The position numbers were made by a program, and so were the translations under genes. Shown piece after piece: positions 1 to 7,732 of a DNA stretch of 64,000 nt (position 1 is the first letter of the stretch; the number at the start of each line of letters is the position of its first letter). The stretch is from Oceanithermus profundus DSM 14977 (GTDB taxonomy: Bacteria; Deinococcota; Deinococci; Deinococcales; Marinithermaceae), in NCBI RefSeq assembly GCF_000183745.1, contig NC_014761.1, positions 744,001 through 808,000 on the forward strand. The letters are read 5' to 3'. Below the pieces are notes generated by a model that was not told the DNA's origin, did no database searches, and was given only the letters and a program-made list of their open reading frames with translations.

Positions 1-591
1 GGGATCATGGTCTGGATGTTCCTCTTTGGACGGCTGGCCGTCGACGTGGACGACCTGATCATGCGCACGACCGAGATCCTCGCGGCGATTCCCGGCCTCT
101 TCCTGCTGATCATCCTCTCGGGCATGCTGGCGCAATACGACATGCCCTCCTCGACGCGCTTCCTGCTCGTGCTCACCATCCTGGCCTTCGTGGGCTGGGG
201 CGGCCTGGCGCGCAACATCCGCGGCTTCGTGCTGCAGCTGCGGGAGATGGAATACGCCCAGGCGGCCAAGGCCCTGGGGGCGGGCGACGCGCGCATCCTC
301 TTCCGCCACATCATTCCAGGCACCCTCGGCTACCTGATCGTCGTCGCCTCGCTCGCCATCCCCGGGTACATCCTCGCGGAGTCGGGACTTTCGTTCCTTG
401 GCCTGGGCATCCAGGAACCCTCCTCCTCGTGGGGGCTCTTGCTCTCGAAGGCCCAGCAGATCGGCATTAGCGCCATCAAGGAACGGCCTTGGCTGTTTAT
501 CCCCGGGTTCTTTATCTTTGTTAGCATATTGACGTATAACTATCTAGGAGATGCCTTGCGCGACGCGCTCGATCCCCGCGCAGAGCACTAG
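1..591 (+). CDS. Peptide/nickel-type ABC transporter permease (DppC-like), 5' truncated by window edge
   Basis: Inner-membrane permease subunit of a dipeptide/oligopeptide ABC importer. The reading frame is open to base 1, so the true start lies upstream; about 196 residues are visible. Several hydrophobic membrane segments are present, and the cytoplasmic EAA loop that docks on the ATPase is seen as EYAQAAKALGAGDARILFRH near residues 80-99, typical of the DppC/OppC family. It is followed 17 nt later by two ATPase genes in the same orientation, so this is the end of a five-gene transporter operon. Substrate (peptide, nickel or other) cannot be told from this fragment. Confidence 0.9.
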   Translation, partial: GIMVWMFLFGRLAVDVDDLIMRTTEILAAIPGLFLLIILSGMLAQYDMPSSTRFLLVLTILAFVGWGGLARNIRGFVLQLREMEYAQAAKALGAGDARILFRHIIPGTLGYLIVVASLAIPGYILAESGLSFLGLGIQEPSSSWGLLLSKAQQIGISAIKERPWLFIPGFFIFVSILTYNYLGDALRDALDPRAEH

Positions 592-608
592 CGACCAAAG
601 GAGCTTAG

Positions 609-1631
609 ATGAACGACAAGCGTCTATTAGAGGTCAAGGGCCTGAAGGTGCACTTCAAGACCGACGAAGGCATCGTCAAGGCCGTTGACGGCGTTTCCTA
701 TCACATCGATAAAGGTGAAACGCTCGCCGTCGTAGGGGAGTCGGGTTCGGGCAAATCGGTTTCGGCGCTGGCGATGATGCGCCTGATCCCCATGCCTCCC
801 GGGATGATCGCGGGGGGCGAGATCCACTTCCGCGGCAAGGACGGCGAGGTCAAGGAGCTGCTCTCGCTGCCCGAACACGAGATGCGCCGCATCCGCGGCA
901 ACGACATCGCCATGATCTTCCAGGAGCCGATGACCTCGCTCAACCCCGTCTACACCGTGGGCGATCAGATTGCCGAGGCCATCGTGCTGCACCAGGGCAA
1001 GAGCAAGAAGGAAGCGCTCGAGCTGGCCGCCGACATGCTCGACCTGGTGGGCATTCCCGAACCCCACAAGCGCCTGAAGAACTACCCGCACCAGATGTCG
1101 GGCGGGATGCGCCAGCGCGTGATGATCGCGATGGCGCTTTCCTGCAACCCCAGCCTGCTCATCGCCGACGAGCCCACCACCGCGCTCGACGTCACGATTC
1201 AGGCGCAGATCCTGGAGCTGATGAAGAAGCTGCAGGAAGAGATCGGCATGTCGATCATGTTCATCACCCACGACCTGGGCGTGGTGGCCGAAATGGCCGA
1301 CCGCGTCGTGGTGATGTACGCGGGCCGGGCGGTCGAAGAGGCCGACGTGGTCAACACCTACAAGGATCCGCTGCACCCCTACACGATGGGGCTCCTGAAC
1401 TCGGTGCCGCGCGTCGACGAAAGCGCCGTCAACCAGCAGCGGCTCGAGGCCATCCCCGGGAACGTGCCCAACCCGCTCTTCCTGCCGCCCGGATGCGCCT
1501 TCCACCCCCGCTGCAAGTACGCGGTCCCCGGGGTGTGCGACCAGGAGATTCCGCCCCTCGAGGATGCCGGTAACGGGCACATGGTGCGCTGCGTGCGCTG
1601 GCGGGAGATCAGGGAGGAGGCCCACGCATGA
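609..1631 (+). CDS. Peptide ABC transporter ATPase, DppD/OppD type
   Basis: Cytoplasmic ATPase subunit that powers the importer together with the next gene product. 340 residues, normal for DppD/OppD. Walker A GESGSGKS at residues 43-50, ABC signature in MSGGMRQRV, Walker B followed by DEPTTALD, and switch histidine in ITHDLG are all intact. The C-terminal oligopeptide-transporter extension contains the cysteine-bearing [12 protein letters not shown] region and further cysteines typical of this subfamily. The ATG has a purine-rich AAAGGAGC sequence upstream. Its stop overlaps the start of the next gene by 4 nt (ATGA), indicating translational coupling. Confidence 0.95.
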   Translation: MNDKRLLEVKGLKVHFKTDEGIVKAVDGVSYHIDKGETLAVVGESGSGKSVSALAMMRLIPMPPGMIAGGEIHFRGKDGEVKELLSLPEHEMRRIRGNDIAMIFQEPMTSLNPVYTVGDQIAEAIVLHQGKSKKEALELAADMLDLVGIPEPHKRLKNYPHQMSGGMRQRVMIAMALSCNPSLLIADEPTTALDVTIQAQILELMKKLQEEIGMSIMFITHDLGVVAEMADRVVVMYAGRAVEEADVVNTYKDPLHPYTMGLLNSVPRVDESAVNQQRLEAIPGNVPNPLFLPPGCAFHPRCKYAVPGVCDQEIPPLEDAGNGHMVRCVRWREIREEAHA

Positions 1632-2614
1632 ACAGGGACGCCACGCCCCTCATGGAAGTCAACCACCTCAAGAAGTGGTTCCCGATTCGCGGCGGTATCC
1701 TCTCGCGCACCGTGGGGCACGTCAAAGCGGTGAACGACGTCAGCTTCTACGTCAACCGCGGCGAAGTGCTCGGGCTGGTGGGCGAGTCGGGTTCGGGCAA
1801 GACCACCGTGGGCCGCACCATCCTGCGCCTCATCGAGCCCACCGACGGCGAGGTCATCTTCGACGGCACCGACGTGGTGGGGCTGTCCAAGCCCGAGCTG
1901 CGGCCCTTCCGCCGCCGCATGCAGATCATCTTCCAGGACCCGTTCGCCTCGCTCAACCCGCGCATGACCGTGGGCGACATCATTGCCGAGCCGCTGATCA
2001 TCCACCGGCTCGTCAAGACGGCCCAGGAGCGTACCGACCGGGTGGCCGAGCTGCTCAAGCTCGTGGGCCTCTCGCCGGACCACATGCGCCGCTACCCCCA
2101 CGAGTTCTCCGGCGGGCAGCGCCAGCGCATCGGCATCGCCCGCGCCCTCGCGGTGGATCCCGAGTTCATCGTCGCCGACGAGCCCGTTTCCGCGCTCGAC
2201 GTCTCCATTCAGGCCCAGGTCGTCAACCTGCTGCAGGACCTCAAGGACGAGCTGGGGCTGACCCTGCTCTTCATCGCCCACGACCTCGCGGTCGTCGAAT
2301 ACGTTTCCGATCGCATCGCGGTGATGTACCTGGGCAAGATCATGGAGATGGCGCCGGCCAACGAGCTCTACACCAACCCGAAGCACCCCTACTCCGAGGC
2401 CCTGCTCTCGGCGGTGCCGGTGCCCGACCCCACGATCAAGCGCGAACGCATCGTGCTCGAGGGCGACATCCCCAGCCCCATCAACCCGCCTTCGGGCTGC
2501 GTCTTCCGCACCCGCTGCCGCTACGCCATTCCCGAGTGCGCCGAGACCGTGCCCGAGCTGCGCGAGGTTTCCCCGGGGCACTACAAGGCCTGCATCCGCG
2601 ACGACATCTTCTGA
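1628..2614 (+). CDS. Peptide ABC transporter ATPase, DppF/OppF type
   Basis: Second ATPase of the heterodimeric nucleotide-binding pair of the peptide importer. 328 residues. Walker [10 protein letters not shown] at residues 52-60, signature [15 protein letters not shown], Walker B then DEPVSALD, and H-loop AHDLA are all present, as is the C-terminal cysteine motif [10 protein letters not shown]. The N-terminal stretch before the first strand is longer than in DppD, as usual for DppF. It begins inside the end of the upstream ATPase gene and is the last gene of the operon, followed by an inverted repeat that probably ends transcription. Confidence 0.95.
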   Translation: MNRDATPLMEVNHLKKWFPIRGGILSRTVGHVKAVNDVSFYVNRGEVLGLVGESGSGKTTVGRTILRLIEPTDGEVIFDGTDVVGLSKPELRPFRRRMQIIFQDPFASLNPRMTVGDIIAEPLIIHRLVKTAQERTDRVAELLKLVGLSPDHMRRYPHEFSGGQRQRIGIARALAVDPEFIVADEPVSALDVSIQAQVVNLLQDLKDELGLTLLFIAHDLAVVEYVSDRIAVMYLGKIMEMAPANELYTNPKHPYSEALLSAVPVPDPTIKRERIVLEGDIPSPINPPSGCVFRTRCRYAIPECAETVPELREVSPGHYKACIRDDIF

Positions 2615-2629
2615 GCCCCGCACCCGGCC

Positions 2630-2664
2630 GCACCCGCCCGTGAGCGCCTCTCATGGGCGGGTGC
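2630..2664 (+). terminator. Inverted repeat after peptide transporter operon
   Basis: A 10-bp perfect stem, GCACCCGCCC at 2630-2639 and GGGCGGGTGC at 2655-2664, with a 15-nt loop, lies 16 nt past the stop of the last ATPase gene. There is no clear T run, so efficiency is uncertain. It sits immediately before the next gene, whose -10-like box TAGTCT overlaps the downstream flank. Confidence 0.6.
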
Positions 2665-2678
2665 GTTAGTCTGGTCCT

Positions 2679-3737
2679 ATGAAAACCAAAAGTTGGACGG
2701 TCCTCCTGGCGGTGTTGGGGCTGGGCTTCGCGGCGGCCCAGCAGGCCTTCGTCTACACCGGATTCGCCGAGATTCACGAACCCATCCGGCTTCCCGCCGC
2801 GAGCTGGACCTGGTTCCCCGACGCCGAGCTGTCCGGTTCGCTGGTGGACGGAACCGTGCGGCTGCTCGGGGTGGAGGAGACCCGGCGCGTCTGGCGCGGC
2901 GGCGCCGTAATCTTCTTCTACGAAGGCGCGGGGGCGGCGCAGCTCGCCTACCTGACCCGCAACCTGGGGTACAGCCTCTACTACGACCTGGACGCCGACC
3001 GCGGCCGCTTCGTGGGGTGGAGCAAGATCGAAAACCGTCTGGGGCGCCCGCTCGCCTTCGAGCGCCTGACCTTCGTGGCCGGGGAGGTGCCGTTGCGCTC
3101 GGGCGGCGCTCCGGTTATGTCCAAGTCGGCGCGCGGCCTGGCCCTGGACGCCGTCGCCGAAGCGGCGCCGATGCCGAGCTACGCGGGTAGCGGCGGCGGG
3201 GTCTACCGCTACGTCCTCGAGAACCCCCCGACGCTGGAGGTCGGGGTCAACGAGCTGCCCTTCTTGAAGGCCGATCTCGACCCCGTCTACACCTGGCGCT
3301 ACCAAGGGAGCTTCGCCCCCGTCGAGCGCATCGCCTTTACGCGGGGGTACACCTTTACCGCGCCCGCGGCGCTCGCGGGCGGGATGGTCAACGTGCGCGC
3401 GGACGGCGTCTTGCTGGGGCAGGCGTACATGCAGGACGCCGCCAAGGGGAGCCGGGTCCAGGTCTGGTTGGGCGCCGATCCCGAGGGGCGCGCCGAGCGC
3501 CGCATCGACGTGTTGAAGGACGAGCGTAAGGAGAAGGCCTACCGCGTTCGCACCACGCTCCGCAACCCGCGGAGCCGGCCGGTGCGGGTGGAGTTGGTCG
3601 AGGGCTTCAGCGCCCGCGAGCTGGTGCTCAAGCTGCCGCCGGGGGCCGAACGCACGCCCCAGGGCTACCGCTACGTGGTCACGCTGAAGCCGGGAGAGGC
3701 GCGCGAGTTCGTCTACACGGTGACCTTGCGCTACTGA
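2679..3737 (+). CDS. Secreted beta-rich protein, DUF4139-like
   Basis: Function unknown. 352 residues with an N-terminal signal peptide (Lys-rich start, hydrophobic core, cleavage near AAAQ at about residue 21), so it is exported. The body is predicted all-beta from alternating hydrophobic residues, with a repeated style of segment ending in a C-terminal domain (arrangement of ELVLKLPPGAE and EAREFVYTVTL) that resembles DUF4139-type domains; this assignment is by eye and weak. A -10-like TAGTCT ends 6 nt before the ATG and there is no Shine-Dalgarno, suggesting a leaderless mRNA. It lies 23 nt before the peptidase gene but that gene has its own -10 box. Confidence 0.7.
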   Translation: MKTKSWTVLLAVLGLGFAAAQQAFVYTGFAEIHEPIRLPAASWTWFPDAELSGSLVDGTVRLLGVEETRRVWRGGAVIFFYEGAGAAQLAYLTRNLGYSLYYDLDADRGRFVGWSKIENRLGRPLAFERLTFVAGEVPLRSGGAPVMSKSARGLALDAVAEAAPMPSYAGSGGGVYRYVLENPPTLEVGVNELPFLKADLDPVYTWRYQGSFAPVERIAFTRGYTFTAPAALAGGMVNVRADGVLLGQAYMQDAAKGSRVQVWLGADPEGRAERRIDVLKDERKEKAYRVRTTLRNPRSRPVRVELVEGFSARELVLKLPPGAERTPQGYRYVVTLKPGEAREFVYTVTLRY

Positions 3738-3760
3738 CCCGCGGGTCAGTAGCATGAGGC

Positions 3761-5653
3761 ATGCCCGATCCGAACCCGCAAGACTTCCACCGGCTGCGCT
3801 TCCTCTCGGACCTCACGCCCGGTCCCGGAGGGGGCGCGCTCTTCCTGGAGACTTCCGTCGAAGCGCCGGAGCAGGAAGGCGATCCGCCCCGCTACCTGTC
3901 CCGCCTCTGGCTCCAGCGCGACGGTAAACGCCGCGCGCTCACCCAGGAGGACACGGCCCGCCCCCGCTGGGACGGGGGGCGCTACGTCTACTTCCTGCGC
4001 AAGTACGACCAGGTCAAGCAGCTGTACCGGCTCGACCTCGCCGGGGGGGAGGCCGAACGGCTGACCTCGTTCAAGGCCGGCGTGGAAGGCTACGTGCTGG
4101 GCCCCGAGGGGGCGCTGGCGGTCCTCACCCGGGGCGACGAGGCGCCGGCAAAGCCCGGCACGCCCCGGGTCTACGACCGGTTGCCCTTCAAGTTCGACGG
4201 CGTCGGACTGCTTCCCGAGCGCAGCCGCCAGGTGCGGGTACGCCGCAGCGACGGCGGGTGGAGCGAACCCAGCGAGCTGCCCACCGACGTGGACGCGGCC
4301 GCCTGGGACGAACGGGGCGACGAGCTCGTGCTGGTCGCGAGCGGGGATTTCGAGGAGCGACGACGCTGGATCCAGCGGTTGTACCGCTGGCGCCCGGGCG
4401 GGGAGGCGCGCGAGATCGGGGGCGGTTTCGGCCCCGTGAGCGACCCCGTCTTCTCCGAGGACGGCGGGTCGATCTACTTCGTGGGGTACGACTGGGCCGC
4501 GGGCATCGGCGCGAGCCCGGGCGTTTGGCGGCTGCCGCGGTCGGGCGGCGAGGCCGATCGCCTGACGCCCGAGGCGTTGTACGTGGGGCTCTCGCTCGTC
4601 TCCGACGTGCACTACGGCGACTACGGTCGGGCGCTCGAGCCCGACGGCGAGGGCGGCTTCTGGTTCAGCGTCACCGAGGCGGGCGAGGGGCGCCTCTACC
4701 GCCTGCGCGCGGACGGCGGGGTCGAAGGGCCGCTGCCGCTGCCGGGCAGCCTGGCCGCCTTCGCGGTGATCGAGGGGGAGGTGCGCCACACCCTGCTCGA
4801 GGACTACCACCGTCCGCCGGTCCTCTACACCGGAGGCGAGGCGGTGCACGATCCCAACGCCGATTTCCTGGAGGGCTGGCCCGCGCCCGAGGCTTTCCGC
4901 TGGCGCTCCTCCGAGGGCCATGACGTCCACGGCTGGGTGCTCCTGCCCGAAGGCGAGGGGCCGCACCCGACGGTGCTCTACGTCCACGGCGGTCCCCACG
5001 CCGCCTACGGCCGGGCAATGCTCTTCGAGTTCTACCTGTTGCGGTCGCGCGGTTTGGCGGTCGTCTACGCCAACCCCCGCGGCTCGGTGGGCTACGGTCA
5101 GGACTACGCCCAGATCAAGGGTCGCTGGGGCGAGGCCGACGCCGCCGACGTGCTGGGCTTCCTCGACGCCGCCGTGGAGCGGTTCGGCCTCGACGGCGAC
5201 CGCCTGGGCGTGGCCGGCGGCTCTTACGGCGGCTTCATGACCAACTGGCTCACCGCGCGTTACCCCGACAAGTTCAAGGCCGCGGCCACCCAGCGCTCGA
5301 TCTGCAACTGGACGAGCTTCTGGGGGGCTTCGGACATCGGGATTCGCTTTTCCGAGCTCGAGCTGGGGGCGGGCCTGTGGGAAGCGCCGGAGCTCTACTG
5401 GCAGAAGAGCCCGCTGGCCCACGCCCACGCCCTCAAGACCCCCACCCTCGTCGTCCACGCCGAGCAGGACCACCGCTGCCCCATCGACCAGGGCGAGACC
5501 TGGTTCGCCGCCCTGGTGAACCGCGGCGTCCCCGCCCGCTTCCTGCGGGTGCCCGAGGAAGGGCACGAGCTCTCCCGCTCCGGCCGCCCCGACCGGCGGG
5601 TGAAGCGGCTTGAGGAGATCGTGGACTGGCTCACTCAATATCTATTGCCATGA
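3761..5653 (+). CDS. S9 family serine peptidase (prolyl oligopeptidase / acylaminoacyl peptidase type)
   Basis: Cytoplasmic serine peptidase that cleaves short peptides. 630 residues: an N-terminal seven-bladed-propeller-like region (about residues 1-370) of repeated beta motifs, then an alpha/beta-hydrolase domain. The nucleophile is Ser488 in GGSYGGFMTNW, with Asp570 in HAEQDHRCP and His602 in EEGHEL completing the triad at the spacing normal for S9 enzymes. No signal peptide. A box TAGCAT ends 5 nt before the ATG at 3761, consistent with leaderless transcription. Location after a peptide importer suggests, but does not prove, a role in using imported peptides. Confidence 0.93.
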   Translation: MPDPNPQDFHRLRFLSDLTPGPGGGALFLETSVEAPEQEGDPPRYLSRLWLQRDGKRRALTQEDTARPRWDGGRYVYFLRKYDQVKQLYRLDLAGGEAERLTSFKAGVEGYVLGPEGALAVLTRGDEAPAKPGTPRVYDRLPFKFDGVGLLPERSRQVRVRRSDGGWSEPSELPTDVDAAAWDERGDELVLVASGDFEERRRWIQRLYRWRPGGEAREIGGGFGPVSDPVFSEDGGSIYFVGYDWAAGIGASPGVWRLPRSGGEADRLTPEALYVGLSLVSDVHYGDYGRALEPDGEGGFWFSVTEAGEGRLYRLRADGGVEGPLPLPGSLAAFAVIEGEVRHTLLEDYHRPPVLYTGGEAVHDPNADFLEGWPAPEAFRWRSSEGHDVHGWVLLPEGEGPHPTVLYVHGGPHAAYGRAMLFEFYLLRSRGLAVVYANPRGSVGYGQDYAQIKGRWGEADAADVLGFLDAAVERFGLDGDRLGVAGGSYGGFMTNWLTARYPDKFKAAATQRSICNWTSFWGASDIGIRFSELELGAGLWEAPELYWQKSPLAHAHALKTPTLVVHAEQDHRCPIDQGETWFAALVNRGVPARFLRVPEEGHELSRSGRPDRRVKRLEEIVDWLTQYLLP

Positions 5654-5663
5654 GCCAGCATAG

Positions 5664-5693
5664 CAACCGCACGGTGTGATAACCGTGCGGTTG
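5664..5693. terminator. Bidirectional hairpin between S9 peptidase and peptide precursor genes
   Basis: A 12-bp perfect stem CAACCGCACGGT at 5664-5675 with ACCGTGCGGTTG at 5682-5693 and a 6-nt loop lies between two convergent genes. On the plus strand it is followed by TTGTTGT. It probably terminates the peptidase transcript and may also serve the minus-strand precursor operon. Confidence 0.75.
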
Positions 5694-5710
5694 TTGTCCC
5701 AGCTGTTGAG

Positions 5711-5905
5711 CTAACAGTTGGCGTTGCAGTTTGTATTGCAACCGACGTTAGGAACGAACCGCACGAAACCTTCCTCTTCCTCGAGCGACTGCGCTTCAGC
5801 GAGCGCCTCCGCCAGATGAGGGTCGTTGATCAGGAGCGTACCGTCGGGCTGGACGTGGATGACGTCGCTGTCGTTCTCGATGATAATCGTGTTTTCTTCC
5901 GGCAT
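5711..5905 (-). CDS. Putative RiPP precursor peptide A, Cys-rich C terminus (C-x3-C-x3-C)
   Basis: Candidate substrate of the radical SAM enzyme encoded divergently. 64 residues, acidic, with an N-terminal leader (residues 1-45) and a short tail VGCNTNCNANC in which Cys56, Cys60 and Cys64 are spaced by three residues and Cys64 is the last residue. The start at 5905 is chosen because the strong Shine-Dalgarno AAAGGAGG lies 7 nt away, whereas the ATG at 5911 is only 1 nt from it; this start also makes residues 1-40 align without gaps to precursor B (shared Glu4, Ile9, Asp21-Gly22, Leu25-Ile26, Leu31-Ala32, Ala36-Glu37, Ser40). Second gene of a two-gene minus-strand operon. Role as precursor is inference from size, tail and neighbours. 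Confidence 0.8.
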   Translation of the reverse strand: MPEENTIIIENDSDVIHVQPDGTLLINDPHLAEALAEAQSLEEEEGFVRFVPNVGCNTNCNANC

Positions 5906-5918
5906 GCGCATTCCTCCT

Positions 5919-6107
5919 TTACAAGACGACCGGGCACAGGAAGTCCATGTTAGCGGGCTCCGCGTTCTTGACGCCGCTTTCCGCTACAGAAAGACTTTCC
6001 GCAATGTACTTGGCCAACTCTTCGTTGTGGATCAGGACCTTGCCGTCGCTGGTGATCGTGTAGTCCTCGGGCCTAATCTGGATGCGCTTCCTTTCCTCTT
6101 TTCCCAT
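5919..6107 (-). CDS. Putative RiPP precursor peptide B (paralogous leader, single-Cys core)
   Basis: 62 residues. Its first 40 residues align gap-free with precursor A but the tail is different: NMDFLCPVVL with one cysteine (Cys58). The start at 6107 is set by an exact GGAGGT Shine-Dalgarno 6 nt upstream; an in-frame ATG at 6179 lacks one and would add 24 unlike residues. The stop codon TAA forms part of the Shine-Dalgarno of precursor A (TAAAGGAGG), so the two peptides are translationally linked. The 111-bp gap to the divergent radical SAM gene must hold promoters for both directions; no convincing -35/-10 pair could be picked by eye. Confidence 0.75.
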   Translation of the reverse strand: MGKEERKRIQIRPEDYTITSDGKVLIHNEELAKYIAESLSVAESGVKNAEPANMDFLCPVVL

Positions 6108-6218
6108 AAACAACCTCCACGCGCTCAGCCTAGTGTTGGCCAGGTTGTTTCGAGGCTGAAAGAAAAAGGGAGCGTCCATAAACCTTCATCCAACGTCCGG
6201 AGCCCTAAAAAGTGATGT

Positions 6219-7433
6219 ATGAGCGCAAAGCCCCAACCCTACCTGATCAAGGTCAAGAACTCGGACGGCGGCGATCCGCGTTTCTTCGACACGTTGAAGG
6301 GTCGCTGGGTTGTCAGCGCGAGCACCGATGAAGTGGCTACGTTCGAGGCCGCGCTTCAGAAAGCGCGGCTGCAGCACCTGGCGCGCCATTTTCGCAACGA
6401 CCACTTGCAGCTCATCCTTCTTCCCACGGAGGATTGCAACTTCCGCTGCGTTTACTGCTACGAAGACTTCCAGCTTGGCCGCATGCGCCCTGAGGTTCAA
6501 CAAGGAATCCGCAGATTGGTCCGGAAGCGCGCTCCTGGTTTGAAGGCGCTTGAAATCGGGTGGTTCGGAGGAGAGCCGCTCACAGCCTACGACGTCGTCC
6601 TTGACCTAACGCGCTATTTCGTGCGCACGGCCAAAGAGCACGATGTGTTGCTCCTGCAGCGCATGACCACCAACGGCTACCTCTTGACGCCCGATCGCTT
6701 CGAGGAGTTGCACGGTCTGGGTTTGCGCAACTACCAGGTCACACTGGACGGCAGCGAGGAGGAGCACGACAAAAAGAGGATCGGGAAGGGAGGGTTTCGC
6801 ACGTTCGGGGTTATCTGGAACAACCTGGAGTTCATGAAGGACAGCCGTTTCGATTACGTTGTTACCATTCGAGTAAATATTGATCGGGAAAACCTTACGC
6901 ATATGCCGGCGTTCATAGAACGCTTAGCGTCCACATTCGGCCCTGATCGGCGTTTCCGGCTTCATTTGCACAAGGTCGGGCGCTGGGGAGGTGCGAACGA
7001 CGCCAGCCTGGAAACCATTGACGACGAACGGGCTTTATTGCGCTTGTACCGCCTGGCGCGGGATGCGGGCGTGCGGCTTGACCTGGACATGAAGCCGGGT
7101 AGCAAGGTCTGCTACGCGGCCTTGCCTTACTCTTTCGTCGTGCGCGCGGATGGGAGGATCAACAAGTGCACGGTCGCGCTCGAGGAAGCCGAGAACCAGG
7201 TGGGGAGAATCCTGGCCGACGGCTCCTTGTTGCTCAACAGCGAGCGTCTGCGCCCGTGGATACTGGACGGATCGCTCGCCGACCCGGTCTGCCAGACCTG
7301 TGCGATCCGGCCGCTGTGCGAGGGAAACGCATGTCCGTGGGTACGTATCCGCGACGGCAAGCGACCATGCCCGCCGCTGCGGGGGCTGGCGCAGGACTAC
7401 CTTGAGCTACAGGCTTCGGGTCCACCGGTATAG
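6219..7433 (+). CDS. Radical SAM/SPASM peptide maturase
   Basis: Probably installs a crosslink or other radical modification on the divergently encoded precursors. 404 residues. Radical SAM cluster motif C73-x3-C77-x2-C80 in CNFRCVYC, the SAM-binding GGEP motif at 117-120, and a C-terminal SPASM region with Cys298, Gly312-x4-Cys317, C358-x2-C361-x5-C367, Cys372 and Cys384 for auxiliary Fe-S clusters; the C367-x4-C372 step is one residue longer than the usual x3. Residues 1-60 form a small N-terminal domain that may hold the leader peptide. No strong Shine-Dalgarno precedes the ATG. Family assignment is firm; the chemistry is not known. Confidence 0.92.
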   Translation: MSAKPQPYLIKVKNSDGGDPRFFDTLKGRWVVSASTDEVATFEAALQKARLQHLARHFRNDHLQLILLPTEDCNFRCVYCYEDFQLGRMRPEVQQGIRRLVRKRAPGLKALEIGWFGGEPLTAYDVVLDLTRYFVRTAKEHDVLLLQRMTTNGYLLTPDRFEELHGLGLRNYQVTLDGSEEEHDKKRIGKGGFRTFGVIWNNLEFMKDSRFDYVVTIRVNIDRENLTHMPAFIERLASTFGPDRRFRLHLHKVGRWGGANDASLETIDDERALLRLYRLARDAGVRLDLDMKPGSKVCYAALPYSFVVRADGRINKCTVALEEAENQVGRILADGSLLLNSERLRPWILDGSLADPVCQTCAIRPLCEGNACPWVRIRDGKRPCPPLRGLAQDYLELQASGPPV

Positions 7434-7468
7434 GAGTTTGCGATGCAATGTGAAGGGGGTGCTGTGGT

Positions 7469-7732
7469 GTGAGAAGGTTATGGCTATACACAATATGGAT
7501 AACTATCGCGTTGTTCGGTGGTGTTCTGGCAGATGATCACGACGACGGGCTGCTAACCAATCCCATAGTCCCTCTGCAGGCGTCGCACCTGCGCTTCGGC
7601 GATGACCCTGCGCGAATCGCCGGGAAGCAGGCGGTCACGGGCGGCTTCCCATACTTCCAGGTCGTCGCCAAGGCGCTCGGCCAGGTTGAAGACCTGGGGG
7701 CCGTCTTCTTGGTCCAGCACCGCAGCCCTTAG
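7469..7732 (+). CDS. Possible small secreted protein downstream of the radical SAM gene
   Basis: Doubtful but notable. A GTG at 7469 lies 7 nt after GAAGGGGGT, a good Shine-Dalgarno match. The first 21 residues read as a signal peptide (Arg-Arg, then LWLYTIWITIALFGGVLA) followed by an acidic ADDHDDG stretch, and this part lies in otherwise empty sequence (7469-7552). From 7553 on the frame runs antisense to the end of the regulator gene and gives 87 residues in total, which is suspicious. It could be a real short exported factor of the RiPP locus, or a chance frame. Confidence 0.35.
   Translation: MRRLWLYTIWITIALFGGVLADDHDDGLLTNPIVPLQASHLRFGDDPARIAGKQAVTGGFPYFQVVAKALGQVEDLGAVFLVQHRSP

Noticed and set aside
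3746-5638. Long minus-strand frame opposite the S9 peptidase
   Set aside because: Mirrors a gene with intact catalytic triad; no ribosome site or domain.
6108-6218. AGCCT-N21-AGGCT in the divergent RiPP promoter region as operator
   Set aside because: Short arms and long gap; could be chance; no regulator motif known.
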